The notes under the pieces were generated by a model. It made no database searches. It was not told the DNA's origin and saw only the letters and a program-made list of their open reading frames with translations. From positions 620,001 to 684,000 of the forward strand of contig NZ_JAUQSW010000001.1 in assembly GCF_030581075.1 (NCBI RefSeq): a stretch of DNA of 64,000 nucleotides. The letters are read 5' to 3'. The position numbers were made by a program, and so were the translations under genes. This document shows positions 23,598 to 32,142 of this stretch, piece by piece; positions within the stretch are counted from its first letter, which is position 1; every line of letters begins with the position of its first letter. Source of the stretch: Hymenobacter cheonanensis (GTDB taxonomy: Bacteria; Bacteroidota; Bacteroidia; Cytophagales; Hymenobacteraceae).

Positions 23598-25013
23598 TTA
23601 AAATCCCACCCGCCGGTGCCCGACCCCACCTATTACCCCACCGCGCCCTCTGTAACGCCCTTCCTCCTGCCGAAGCACCCGCTGCACCCGCTCCACGCTC
23701 CCACTCACCTGCCGCCGCAGCGCCTCCGACCCCGTCACCTGGTAAGCCCGCTCCGCATACGTAATGAAGTTTGACTCTCCCAGGCGGGTAAAGCGGGTGT
23801 ATAATTTCCGGCGGTATGTCTTTTCCCCACCGGCCTTTTTCGCCTTCCATACGGCCTTGCGCACCCCGCTCCGCAACCGCTGGTGATACTTAGCTAGGCT
23901 AGAGCCCCGCAGTAGCACCTGCCTCCCACAGTACTCCAGTCCTAAATACTGAAGAGGCAGAAAGGCACATTTCTCATCTCGGCATTCCAGCTCACCCGCT
24001 TCCGTTCGGGTAAAGAAGCGGCGCTCTGTCTTGCCTTCGTTTAATTCCAGGCATAACCCGCTCAACTGCGCACGCACCAGCGCTTCAGCCGCGTGCTCCG
24101 TGCCGATGGGCAGGACCAGCAGCAAGTCGTCACAGTAACGGCGATAAATACCTTGATTAGCCTCGGCAAACTGGTGCAGAACGATGTCGACCGGTAGCAT
24201 GTAGAGGTTGGAGAGCACTGCGCTCAAGGGGGCTCCTTGAGGAATACCCCTCTTCTCCAGATTTGTTTGCTGTAAGGGAAGCAGCTGCGCGCGAAATTGA
24301 TGCGGGTATACTAGGCGCCTGCGGCGCTTACAGCGCGCAAAGCCTTCCGCTCCTAACGCCTCCTGCAACTGCTCCACGAGCACAAAGCGGAAGCGCGTCA
24401 TGGCTTTAAAAATTGTGTAGTGGTCACGAGGCAATTCTCGCTCCGCTAATAAGTCTACCCACGACCGCTTCAGATGCCCATGGTCAAGCGTATCAAAAAA
24501 TTTGGTCACGTCAAAGGCTAGGGCTACGCAGCTGGACTGGTCGGCTATGTAGTCAAACACTTCTTTAGCAAAGTGCAGGTTATTACGGCCGGTGGCCCGG
24601 TAAGCTAGTACGCACTCCTCTACCCCCATCGCTTGCAGACGTAACTCTAGCAATTGCTCGAGTTGAAACCCATACCAGGAATAGAAAAGCGCATCGTGAT
24701 GGGCGGCGTAGCAAATATCCCGTGGCTTGGGGGACGCTGGCCGTCGCACCCCATCCTCCCCTTTTTTAAAGCGCTTCCGCAGCTTTACCATCTTTAAAAA
24801 GGGGTAAAACGACCGCTGTCGCACCTGTTCGGGGTCTAGCAGTTTCGGCTTCCACTCCGCTAGCTCCGCATCGGATACTGCAAAGTCAAAGTGCAGGTAG
24901 GACTTGCCTGCCAAAGTCACATCGCCCCCTCCCTTAGGAGCATAGACAGCTTGTGTCTGCTGTCGGCGGCGCATCTGCTTGCCCCACCGCGCAAACAGGG
25001 TCTCGTCTGCCAT
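23598..25013 (-). CDS. Antiviral-type reverse transcriptase, DRT2-like
   Basis: A 471-residue protein. Retroviral-type polymerase motifs in order are FDVTKFFD at 167-174 (motif A), RGIPQGAPLSAVLSN at 255-269 (motif B), YCDD at 293-296 (motif C, in place of YADD), then GKTERRFF and LQYLGLEY. The leading blocks YLHFDF (about 39), SFYPFLK (about 68) and AYRATGRNNLHFAKEVFD (about 137-154) are what I associate with the DRT2/UG2 group of defence reverse transcriptases. No maturase or endonuclease domain is present, so it is not a group II intron protein. The 430-base leader contains hairpins. Subgroup assignment is an inference. Confidence 0.75.
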   Translation of the reverse strand: MADETLFARWGKQMRRRQQTQAVYAPKGGGDVTLAGKSYLHFDFAVSDAELAEWKPKLLDPEQVRQRSFYPFLKMVKLRKRFKKGEDGVRRPASPKPRDICYAAHHDALFYSWYGFQLEQLLELRLQAMGVEECVLAYRATGRNNLHFAKEVFDYIADQSSCVALAFDVTKFFDTLDHGHLKRSWVDLLAERELPRDHYTIFKAMTRFRFVLVEQLQEALGAEGFARCKRRRRLVYPHQFRAQLLPLQQTNLEKRGIPQGAPLSAVLSNLYMLPVDIVLHQFAEANQGIYRRYCDDLLLVLPIGTEHAAEALVRAQLSGLCLELNEGKTERRFFTRTEAGELECRDEKCAFLPLQYLGLEYCGRQVLLRGSSLAKYHQRLRSGVRKAVWKAKKAGGEKTYRRKLYTRFTRLGESNFITYAERAYQVTGSEALRRQVSGSVERVQRVLRQEEGRYRGRGGVIGGVGHRRVGF

Positions 25014-25020
25014 AGATGTG

Positions 25021-25446
25021 CAGGAAAGAGGAAGTCAGATAAAATCATAGGCTGAGACGGAGATAGGCTACTCGCGGTGTCTCAGCACACATTTTGATGT
25101 CTTGGGAAGCATGCATTCTTCCCATGGCCTGGTATAACGTTAATCAAACATGCAGCAAATAGTCCAGCAAATCGCCGAAATCGCCGCCGTTCTTCAGTCC
25201 GTGCTCACCGTGGTTAGGTGTGCGACGCTGGCTGTACGCGCGTACAGCCTGTGGCGCGCAACTAATCATGGGGCCAAAACTTAGTGCCACCTGCGCCCAA
25301 TTGGCAGGGTGCGACAAATGTAGGTAGAATAGAGAGTTTTTTCTTCCGCATGTGCTAAAAACAATAATTACAGGAATACCTATACCCTCTTGGACTACCT
25401 TGTTACCTATTTTAAGATGCAAGCTAGATGCCCAACCTCTTTCCAA
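25021..25446 (-). ncRNA. Candidate structured RNA upstream of the reverse transcriptase
   Basis: The 430 bases before the reverse transcriptase start have no convincing protein gene but two clean hairpins. GCTGAGAC (25051-25058) pairs with GTCTCAGC (25079-25086). TGGGAAG (25103-25109) pairs with CTTCCCA (25118-25124). DRT2-type systems carry a noncoding RNA template at this position. A minus-strand frame open for 100 codons (25446-25144) and a plus-strand 44-codon frame (25150-25284) exist, but neither resembles a known protein. The extent of the RNA is unknown; only the hairpins are observed. Confidence 0.4.
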
Positions 25447-25553
25447 GCGCTGATATTGCTGCAGTCCCCCTTGCTACCTACGTCAGGTGGTTTTTAGAGG
25501 AGCGCGCAAAGCTGTGCTGGCGCAGGGCCTGGTAGCGAGCAAGCGTCGGCATC

Positions 25554-26024
25554 TTAACTCGTGCGAAATGAATTGTAGTGGGGCACCGTCCCCAGCGTCA
25601 CGGCCGCATACACTTCCAGCAGCGTCTGCACCACGTCATCGGCTTGCTCTACCCAGCGCACCTGCATTTGCCCAACGCGCTGCCGGTACTGCGCGAAAAG
25701 CGGCGCAAAGATGGGGTCGGCAGCCAAGGCCGCCCGAGTGAGATTTTCAGGCAGTTCAGCCCCTGCCCCACCCTCCCGTCGCGCCCAAGCAAAGGCGAAG
25801 CTGGCGCTGTAGTGCGTCGCCTCAGGATGGGCATGCTGACGAAGCCGTCGACGCAGGTTTCGGGTGCGCCCAACGTAGAGCGGCCGATCGGGTGCTTCGT
25901 AAAAGACATAGATACCTGGCCTAGGTGGAGCTTCTGCCTGCGCAGTAATCACGAGCGGAGCAGCAAGTAGAAGGGCATAGGCATTGCGCACCTCTACCAC
26001 ATATTCATCAAATAAATCTCCCAT
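25554..26024 (-). CDS. GIY-YIG nuclease-domain protein
   Basis: A 156-residue protein. GIYVFYEAPDRPLYVGRTRN at about 37-56 is the GIY-YIG core with RRLRQHAHPEA following, which includes the catalytic Arg. The C-terminal part (VRWVEQADDVVQTLLEVYAA) is helical with a Glu in the family's position. It starts 16 bases after the stop of the MORN-type gene and is probably the last gene of the Hxs operon. Whether it belongs functionally is unclear. It differs from the RHH-fused GIY-YIG protein at 11641. Confidence 0.75.
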   Translation of the reverse strand: MGDLFDEYVVEVRNAYALLLAAPLVITAQAEAPPRPGIYVFYEAPDRPLYVGRTRNLRRRLRQHAHPEATHYSASFAFAWARREGGAGAELPENLTRAALAADPIFAPLFAQYRQRVGQMQVRWVEQADDVVQTLLEVYAAVTLGTVPHYNSFRTS

Positions 26025-26039
26025 TACTCACCCGTTGGC

Positions 26040-26939
26040 TTACTCGCAGCCCTTAACCAAAGCAGAGACGCTGACGGTAGCAGTAGCCGCCGTCAGGTCA
26101 TTGTCGTTATTGACGCAGAGGTAAAGTCGGCGCGTACCTGGTGCTAACACCAACTCCCGGGTTTCCGCGCAGACGTTACTTGCTTGCCGATACACGGGCT
26201 TGTTGGAAATAAGCCCCTTCCGCTGCAGAAACTCTTCGGCCGCCGCCAAATCGGGCACGATATACCAGTGGCACTTGGTGGTGGCAGTCGGGGCCGTCGA
26301 CGCGCTACTAAGCGTGCGGGTGCCAGTGGCTAGCATACTGGCCAGCGTAGCGGTGGGGTTGAAGTAGGCCGCTCCCAGGGCCACAGCACTGTTCCAGGAG
26401 ATGGGTGGGGTGCCATCATCGCGGATATCGAGCCGGTAGACTATCCCAACCGTTTCGGCTGGCAAATCCACAATAAATACCTGCCGGCTGCGGGTCGTGC
26501 TAAGCTGCTCCCCCATTTTCCCCGTACTCAGGGGTAACGCGTCCTGGTATTTGAACCGGCAGGCTATCAGATGCCCATCTTCCGCCCAGCGTTGCAAGTC
26601 AGCCTGGGGTTTTCCCTGCAGGTACGTACCGCGCGACTGCAGCTTACCAGTAGCATACCAACTCGTACACACCCCCTGGGCCACGTCCGGCTGCTCGCGC
26701 ACCAGTTTGCCTTCCCACTGCTTTTGCCAGGACGGCAGGTAGTAGTCGCGCACCGTGCTCATCGATTTGCCATCCGGGCCCCGGCGCGTGATGCGGGCGA
26801 ACACGCGGTCTTCGGGCACGGCCGTCCGGTCCCAGTTCTGGTCGAAATAAACGGTATCTGGGAGAGAGAGGATTGGCTGCTGGGCCAGCGCTGGAAAAGC
26901 AGCCAGCATTCCCCCCGAAAAAAGTAGTTGTTTAAGCAT
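26040..26939 (-). CDS. Secreted MORN-variant protein downstream of hxsC
   Basis: A 299-residue protein with a signal peptide ending at ALAQQ. Residues about 75-125 hold MORN-variant repeats (VCTSWYATGKLQSRGTYLQG, then LQRWAEDGHLIACRFKYQDA) as in YwqK-type proteins. The C-terminal half is beta-rich with four Cys residues (CHWYIV, NVCAETRELVLA, LYLCVNND, KGCE). The start lies 7 bases after the hxsC stop, so it is cotranscribed with the Hxs genes. It may be a target, carrier or protease-like accessory of the Hxs product, but this is only positional inference. Confidence 0.6.
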   Translation of the reverse strand: MLKQLLFSGGMLAAFPALAQQPILSLPDTVYFDQNWDRTAVPEDRVFARITRRGPDGKSMSTVRDYYLPSWQKQWEGKLVREQPDVAQGVCTSWYATGKLQSRGTYLQGKPQADLQRWAEDGHLIACRFKYQDALPLSTGKMGEQLSTTRSRQVFIVDLPAETVGIVYRLDIRDDGTPPISWNSAVALGAAYFNPTATLASMLATGTRTLSSASTAPTATTKCHWYIVPDLAAAEEFLQRKGLISNKPVYRQASNVCAETRELVLAPGTRRLYLCVNNDNDLTAATATVSVSALVKGCE

Positions 26940-26945
26940 AAAAAG

Positions 26946-28088
26946 TTAGGTAAGGCTTGCTAGCGGCCGAATATGCGCGCTGTGAAGCGTGGTACTAGAT
27001 GCAAAAAATCCCCCGCACTGCTCCTTGACCCCGCACCCATCGCAGCCCGGCAAATACACATTCTTCCAGTCAGAGATAGAACGCCGGGCAAAGCCCCACA
27101 GCCGCTCCGGCAGTAGACACAGCTGGTGGTTATAGATAGACACGTGCAGCCGGTGGGCCGCCAAAAACTCGACCGCCTCCCCTAGTTCCTCCATGTAGTC
27201 CACGGGATCAAGCCAGAGCTTGTCACGGTTATGGGGCGTGTAACCCGTGTTTTCCAGCCCCATGAACGTGACGTGCTCGACAAAGGGAAAATTGCGGTAA
27301 ATGAACCGCGCCAGCTTACCCAGCCGAGGCACCGTGAGTTGATGAACAACTACCCGAATTTCCACGCGCTGGTTAATGGCGGCTAGCTCGTGCAGCCCCC
27401 GTACTGTTTGATCAAACGCTCCCCTTGCCTGTACCACGTAGTCGTGGAGCGGGGCATGGTCGGCGTAGAGAGGAATGCCCAGCATGAGCTGCGGCACGGC
27501 TAGCTCGCCGAGTCGCTCAGTAAACTCGCGCCAAGCAAAGCTGCGCCCGTTCGTTAGGCAGTGTAGCTCGGTGGCTGGCAGGTAGTGCTTACACAGACTC
27601 AGCAATTCAAAAAACCCTTCTCCTAGTAGGGTCGGTTCGCCGCCGGTAATCCCTAGCTCCGGGCAGGAGGCAGGGATAAGAGGAATAACCTGCCGGTATA
27701 AGTCCAGTAGATAGCCCGTATCGTCGCGGTCCTTGGGAGGCTGCGAGCACATGAGGCAGTTGCTGTTGCAGCGCTCGGTAGCTAGCAAAAAATTCTGCAT
27801 AGAATTCGCCCGGTACTGCCGCATGAGTTGCCCGGCTGTATTCACCGACACCACATCTCCTTCTTCCAACTGCTCGGAGTGTAGCAGGTGGGTAAGCCCG
27901 GGGCCTTGCCAAGTGAGGGGTAAAGCAGGGGCTGCCGTAAGGATGGCCCCGTAGCCCGTTACCTCCTCCACTTCCTGGCCCGCATCCAGCACGAGAAACC
28001 GCGTCCCATCCCCGTTTTTTTCCCGGGTCACCCGCCCTACCAAGGACTGCTGCAGCCCCTGGGCTACTATTCCACGAAGTCGTAGCAT
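26946..28088 (-). CDS. hxsC: His-Xaa-Ser system radical SAM maturase HxsC
   Basis: 380 residues from ATG 28088 (7 bases after the hxsB stop). The radical SAM cluster is CNSNCLMC (C107, C111, C114). It is followed by the GITGGEPTLLG motif and a C-terminal Cys set (CDGCGVKEQCGG) typical of auxiliary cluster binding. In Hxs systems two radical SAM enzymes, HxsB and HxsC, modify the His-Xaa-Ser repeat region of HxsA. It acts in the cytoplasm, using S-adenosylmethionine. The gene order with HxsD and HxsB makes the call firm. Confidence 0.9.
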   Translation of the reverse strand: MLRLRGIVAQGLQQSLVGRVTREKNGDGTRFLVLDAGQEVEEVTGYGAILTAAPALPLTWQGPGLTHLLHSEQLEEGDVVSVNTAGQLMRQYRANSMQNFLLATERCNSNCLMCSQPPKDRDDTGYLLDLYRQVIPLIPASCPELGITGGEPTLLGEGFFELLSLCKHYLPATELHCLTNGRSFAWREFTERLGELAVPQLMLGIPLYADHAPLHDYVVQARGAFDQTVRGLHELAAINQRVEIRVVVHQLTVPRLGKLARFIYRNFPFVEHVTFMGLENTGYTPHNRDKLWLDPVDYMEELGEAVEFLAAHRLHVSIYNHQLCLLPERLWGFARRSISDWKNVYLPGCDGCGVKEQCGGFFASSTTLHSAHIRPLASLT

Positions 28089-28095
28089 ACGTTGC

Positions 28096-29586
28096 TTAAG
28101 AAAAATCCGCAACCCAGCGGCGGAAGATGGTTTCGATGCGCGGATCTGCTTCCATGAGTTCGAAGAGGTAGCGGATAATTTCCATGTTCTTTTGGCAGAA
28201 CACGCTCGTCGGCCGGTGCCCATACATATCTCCCTGCGTGGCGTAGTGCAACACGGGGTCGGCCCCGCAGTAGGGTTGGAAGGCGCATTCCGAGCAGCCG
28301 GCTAGTGCTTCATTGGCCCACGCCCCGGCAATTTCCTGCGCCTTGGCGCCGTAGAAAAGCTGCTCGTAGGTGTGGGTGTCGAGGTGGCCCAGTTGGAAGG
28401 TGATATCCCCCATTTCCGCCAGCATGCGCGCCTCATCGGAAGCGTACACGGCCCCGTCGTAGTTAAACACCACCACGCTATTGATTAACCCTGCCGGCGA
28501 CTGCAAATCGACGTAGCCCACGGAGAAGGGGGTTAGGATTTTGCGTAAAATAATCGTGGCGTAGTCCTCGCGCAGAAAGTGGCCCCGGAAGTTGTAATCG
28601 AGAATATGGGCGAGGGCCGTTTTATAGAACGCCAAAAAGGTATCCGTCGCGTACTTGTTCTTCCGGTCATGCCGCAGGGCAAACCCGTACGGGGAGATGG
28701 GTCGCAAAAAAATACTCGCAAAGCCCTGAGCTACGTACTCGTCGACAATGGCTAACGGATGCTCGAGCGACAAGGTGGAAGTAGTCATGAGCGCCGACAC
28801 CCGGTCGTAGCCAACTACCTCCCGCGCCCGCGCTATCCCCTGCACCGTTAAGGCATAACTATTCCGTTTAGGCCGGTGCCGATTAGCATTATGCAAAAAC
28901 TCGGGCCCATCCAGGGAAGTAGACACCAGGATGTCGTGCGCCTGGCAATAGGCCAGCATCTCCTCCGTCACGATAGCCAAGTTGGTGCAGACGACAAACG
29001 TAATTTGCTTCCCACACGCCTTGGCCAACAGCTCCGCCTGTTCTACCCCGTACTGAATGGACTCGAAGGCTAAGAAGGCCTCCCCACCCTGAAACTCCAT
29101 GGTCACGTGGGGATTCGGCGAGCGCATCATGAGCGCAATCCCCTCATCCAGGTGCCGCCTAGCCATGTTGAAGGCGTTTTTATCAGCGGTGACGCGCGAG
29201 ACTTGGCAGTAGTGACAGGTATGCTCGCAGCGCAGCGTCACCACAAAAATGTGCAGGGCGGTGAAGTTATCTAAAAAGGCCTTCTTCGTGCGGTAGCGCG
29301 TGGCCAGCACATCTAGTAAAGGCAAGGAAGGAGTATCGGCGATGAAAAAGCCGGCTAGTAAATCGGCATACAGATCCGGGTCGTTGGCATACGTCAACTC
29401 CCGGGCTACTACCCTCCTAACTGTACCCCGGGGAACAATTAAGTAGTCCCCTACCTCACTTACTAAGACTTCCTTTTCCGGCGTGAGCACGTGAAAGCGG
29501 AAGGGCAACAGGGAGTAGTTGGTGGATGGAGTATAGGCTTCCAGGCCTTTGAATTTGCGCGTGGTGCGCTCCAAACCTGGCTGCAT
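28096..29586 (-). CDS. hxsB: His-Xaa-Ser system radical SAM maturase HxsB
   Basis: A 496-residue protein. An N-terminal 100-residue RiPP-recognition-like region (YSLLPFRFHVLTPEKEVLVS) precedes the radical SAM motif CEHTCHYC (C120, C124, C127). MEFQGGEAFLAF follows. A C-terminal SPASM-like Cys array is present (CSECAFQPYCGADPVLHY and later VFCQKN). HxsB is the longer of the two maturases and probably installs the first modification on HxsA. The gene starts 2 bases after the hxsD stop. Confidence 0.92.
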   Translation of the reverse strand: MQPGLERTTRKFKGLEAYTPSTNYSLLPFRFHVLTPEKEVLVSEVGDYLIVPRGTVRRVVARELTYANDPDLYADLLAGFFIADTPSLPLLDVLATRYRTKKAFLDNFTALHIFVVTLRCEHTCHYCQVSRVTADKNAFNMARRHLDEGIALMMRSPNPHVTMEFQGGEAFLAFESIQYGVEQAELLAKACGKQITFVVCTNLAIVTEEMLAYCQAHDILVSTSLDGPEFLHNANRHRPKRNSYALTVQGIARAREVVGYDRVSALMTTSTLSLEHPLAIVDEYVAQGFASIFLRPISPYGFALRHDRKNKYATDTFLAFYKTALAHILDYNFRGHFLREDYATIILRKILTPFSVGYVDLQSPAGLINSVVVFNYDGAVYASDEARMLAEMGDITFQLGHLDTHTYEQLFYGAKAQEIAGAWANEALAGCSECAFQPYCGADPVLHYATQGDMYGHRPTSVFCQKNMEIIRYLFELMEADPRIETIFRRWVADFS

Positions 29587-29588
29587 TA

Positions 29589-29960
29589 CTAGGCTTGCTG
29601 TAGGGGGTGAAAGCCCACCGGGTCCGAAATAGGAGCCTCTAACGGCTGCTGCGGCGCATAGTGGGCAAAAGCTTTGGCTATGAGTAATTCCCGCACAGTG
29701 CGTGTTTCCTCCGCAATCAGCTCGCGCAGGCGAAAGTCGAGCAAGTCATTGTGCACCTGGCTTTGCAAGACAGAAAAATCAATGACTTGCCCCGCCTCCT
29801 TGGGAGTTAGTAGCACCTGCGTCTGGTCCTGATCTAGCGAGGTAATTTCCACCCGGTAGTCGCGGGTATACCAGTAGAAGCATTTATGGAGCGTAGTCGT
29901 ACTGTAGTGCGCGTTTGCTACCCGCACCTCTACTCGCCCATTTTGTAGGTGTACCTGCAT
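29589..29960 (-). CDS. hxsD: His-Xaa-Ser system protein HxsD
   Basis: A 123-residue protein. Short alternating strands (VEVRVANAHYSTTTLHKCFYWY and YRVEITSLDQDQTQVLLTPKE) and a final helix (LRELIAEETRTVRELLIAKA) match HxsD, a small partner always found with the two maturases. It may help bind the precursor. It lies between hxsA (9 bases upstream) and hxsB (2 bases downstream). Confidence 0.88.
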   Translation of the reverse strand: MQVHLQNGRVEVRVANAHYSTTTLHKCFYWYTRDYRVEITSLDQDQTQVLLTPKEAGQVIDFSVLQSQVHNDLLDFRLRELIAEETRTVRELLIAKAFAHYAPQQPLEAPISDPVGFHPLQQA

Positions 29961-29969
29961 AAGGGTCTT

Positions 29970-30641
29970 TTATTGCCGCAGGGCACGTACCGTTTTAGTA
30001 TCTACTATGCCGTCGGCTGGCAGCAGATGCTTGGTCTGAAAATCCTTCACAGCAGCGCTAGTGCCTAAGCCAAATTTTCCCGTAGCAGTTACTTCATAAC
30101 CCACGACGAGAAGCAATTGCTGCAGCGCCACTACATCAGTACCTTGGTCACCTAGTTTAAGTAGCCGATCGCCCAGCGCATAGGACGAGGTCAGCGGCTG
30201 GGAGTAGGACGTACTGCCGCTTGAACTACTAGAAGAACGCGGGGACGAATAGGCGGGCGTGGAAGGCGAGGAAGACGGAGTGGAATAAGAAGGGGTACTC
30301 GTACTTCTCGAGGAAGGGGTATAGCTTGAAGAGGAGGAGTAATGGGAGCTGTGGGAGCTATGCGAACTGTGGGAGCTGTGGGAGCTGTGCGAAGTGTGCA
30401 TGCTTGCCTTGCTCGCTGCCAAATTTGACATGTTCAATCTCAACACTAACTGCGGCTTGTGCTTCATCCGACGCAGCCGCGTTACGAAGTCTTCGTCTAG
30501 CGGAAGCGAAGTACTAGCAGCAGGCGTAGCAGCGTGGGATTTTCCACCAGCAAACGCAAGTATGCCCGTGTAGAGCACGAGCATCGTCTTCGTAAACAGG
30601 CTTTTCATGCCCTGTTCAAATTGGTCAAAGTTGTCTTCCAT
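29970..30641 (-). CDS. hxsA: His-Xaa-Ser repeat precursor protein HxsA
   Basis: 223 residues from ATG 30641. The N-terminus is MEDNFDQFEQGMKSLFTK, followed by a signal-like hydrophobic stretch to HAA. The central array of SHSSHSSHSS triplets (His-Ser-Ser repeated) at about 93-112 is the proposed maturation substrate of HxsB and HxsC. A long Ser/Pro/Tyr/Thr linker follows. The C-terminal 65 residues (LGDQGTDVVALQQLLLVVGY, then KFGLGTSAAVKDFQTKHLLP) form a peptidoglycan-binding domain, which should anchor the exported product at the cell wall. It leads the hxsA-D-B-C operon. Confidence 0.92.
   Translation of the reverse strand: MEDNFDQFEQGMKSLFTKTMLVLYTGILAFAGGKSHAATPAASTSLPLDEDFVTRLRRMKHKPQLVLRLNMSNLAASKASMHTSHSSHSSHSSHSSHSSHYSSSSSYTPSSRSTSTPSYSTPSSSPSTPAYSSPRSSSSSSGSTSYSQPLTSSYALGDRLLKLGDQGTDVVALQQLLLVVGYEVTATGKFGLGTSAAVKDFQTKHLLPADGIVDTKTVRALRQ
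30347..30410 (-). repeat. His-Ser-Ser codon repeat in hxsA
   Basis: Near-identical 9-base units (CACAGCTCC and variants on the minus strand) encode the SHSSHSS triplets. It is a coding minisatellite in frame (9 is a multiple of 3), so unit number can vary without frameshift and would change the number of modification sites. Confidence 0.8.
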
Positions 30642-30755
30642 AAGTTGTTGTAGAATAGAGGGGCTCAAGATAGAAGGTTTTTGGCAGATTATGCTATCAA
30701 TTAATTTTTTACATAGATAATGCAATTCTATCCCCATTAAGAACAAGCGTAACAC

Positions 30756-31003
30756 GCAAGGCTTTTTATCCCAGTAAACCGCCTATTATCCTACCGCTTT
30801 AAGGTTATCCGCATCCCATAGGACGCCTTCTCGCTTGCCCTATGCGCCCTACCTACACTAATAAAGGTGGCCGGCCAGCGCACCGCTCCGCGGAGCTACT
30901 TATCCCACCCCCAACCTTATGCTTGAAGCCGTGTTCACTCCGGAAATCCATTTACCTGACCGCAAATAGTAGAGCTAAGACCTAGCTAGGTTCAGCTTGC
31001 TGC
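30756..31003. other. Gap upstream of hxsA, probably regulatory
   Basis: About 250 bases between the Hxs operon and the stop-ridden gene on the minus strand. A 16-codon frame (MLEAVFTPEIHLPDRK, from 30918) looks like the start of a lost gene. No strong hairpin or further open frame is seen. The hxsA promoter should lie at the left end of this gap. Confidence 0.3.
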
Positions 31004-31381
31004 CTAGGCCACCTGTAACTCTTCTTCGCGGTAGCAATCCCAATAGCCGTCGCGGAGGCGGTGAATAAGGCCAGTGGCGGGGGGACGCTCCTTGAGCTGG
31101 CCGCGCCAAATGACTTAGGCCGTGATGGCGGGCGTGGGCTGCACGCGGTGACCTACCTCGTAAGCGAAGGTGGTGGCTGCGGGGCGCACCTCCGCGACAG
31201 GCTCTTCGCCGGGGAGGACGGCAACTGGCGCGGGAGCGCCAGCAAACAGGCAGCCTTGCTTGTGCCAGGCCAGCAAGTAGCCGCAGACGGGGCAGCTGTC
31301 GGTCCCCTCATTGGTAAACCCTTCGCCCTCGTCGGAATAGGAAGAAGCCTCGGCTTTCGGCTCGGTTCGTCAGTCACTCAT
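31004..31381 (-). pseudogene. Hypothetical protein with two in-frame stops
   Basis: One continuous 126-codon frame. It starts MSD, has TGA at 31372-31370, continues RTEPKAEASSYSDEG and CPVCGYLLAWHKQGCLFAG (a Cys-rich zinc-binding-like block), then YEVGHRVQPTPAITA. A TAA at 31117-31115 follows, then VIWRGQLKERPPATG and LIHRLRDGYWDCYREEEL. Good composition on both sides of the stops shows a gene killed by two nonsense mutations. The family is not named but has a conserved GHRVQPTPA.T.WVIWRGQ pattern. Confidence 0.6.
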
Positions 31382-31634
31382 CGGAGTCAGCCAGCTAGCA
31401 AGGCAATACCAGCACTTTATTTAGGCAGCACTAAGCTTACTAGCAAGCCAGACAGAATTGCGCCGACTGGCAGGCTAAGTAGCAGACAACCGACAACCTA
31501 ACTCGACTACACTAAACACTAGAAAGATTTTTTACCTTGATCCTCAGTCCGTAATACTAACCAAACTAGCGACCCAATAGACTAAATAGGTTAGCAGGCG
31601 TTTACTTTGACGTTCCGCCCTAGCCTTTCACCTT

Positions 31635-32102
31635 ATGTTCGACGTGCTGCTTATTCCGGTGCAGGAAGCCCCGCTACCCGCCTACCTACCCGTATTCAGC
31701 TGCCGGGTGCCGGCGGGCTTTCCCTCCCCTGCCACCGATGAGGTGGAGGGCTTGTTTGACCTGAACCGGCTGCTGTTTCGGCACCCGGACGCGACGTATC
31801 TGGTGCGGGTGACGGGCGAGAGCATGAGCGGGGCCGAGATTCATGCCGGCGACCTGCTGGCGGTGGACAAGCACTTAGAAGCCGACCACGGCCATATTGT
31901 GGTGGCGGTAGTAGAAGGCGACTGCACGGTGAAGCGCCTAGAGCGCAAGGGCGACACGTGGTGGCTGATGCCGGCCAACCCCGCTTTCCGACCCTATCAA
32001 ATACAGACGGGTGAGGAGCTGCACATCTGGGGCGTGGTGACGCACGTGGTGCATGAGCTGCTACCGGGCCGGCTAACGGCGCTGCTGCACAGCCGCGACT
32101 GA
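31635..32102 (+). CDS. umuD: UmuD-like S24 peptidase, translesion polymerase subunit
   Basis: A 155-residue protein. CRVPAGFPSPATD carries the Ala-Gly autocleavage site (about 25-26). GESMSGAEIHAGD holds the nucleophile Ser, and CTVKRLERKG holds the general-base Lys. No N-terminal DNA-binding domain is present, so it is UmuD rather than LexA. RecA-stimulated self-cleavage should give the form that activates UmuC. It lies 40 bases before a DHFR-like gene, with umuC after that, so the three are likely an SOS-type operon. Confidence 0.85.
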   Translation: MFDVLLIPVQEAPLPAYLPVFSCRVPAGFPSPATDEVEGLFDLNRLLFRHPDATYLVRVTGESMSGAEIHAGDLLAVDKHLEADHGHIVVAVVEGDCTVKRLERKGDTWWLMPANPAFRPYQIQTGEELHIWGVVTHVVHELLPGRLTALLHSRD

Positions 32103-32142
32103 CAAGCGAGTACCAGTTTCACCCCTATTCCCAACCAAAAGC

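Noticed and set aside
23598..25013. Reverse transcriptase considered as a group II intron or retron protein
   Set aside because: No maturase or HNH region and no domain V/VI-like RNA around it; the motif blocks fit the DRT2-like group rather than retrons (no msr-msd-like pair of a/a1 repeats was spotted).
30347..30410. Short regular repeats resembling a CRISPR or tandem array
   Set aside because: They encode the in-frame His-Ser-Ser triplets of HxsA; there are no spacers.
31061..31501. A 146-codon plus-strand frame
   Set aside because: Antisense to the stop-interrupted gene at 31004-31381, which has recognisable Cys and GHRVQPTP motifs on the minus strand.
31635..32102. S24 peptidase considered as LexA repressor
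   Set aside because: There is no N-terminal helix-turn-helix and umuC follows two genes later, so UmuD fits better.
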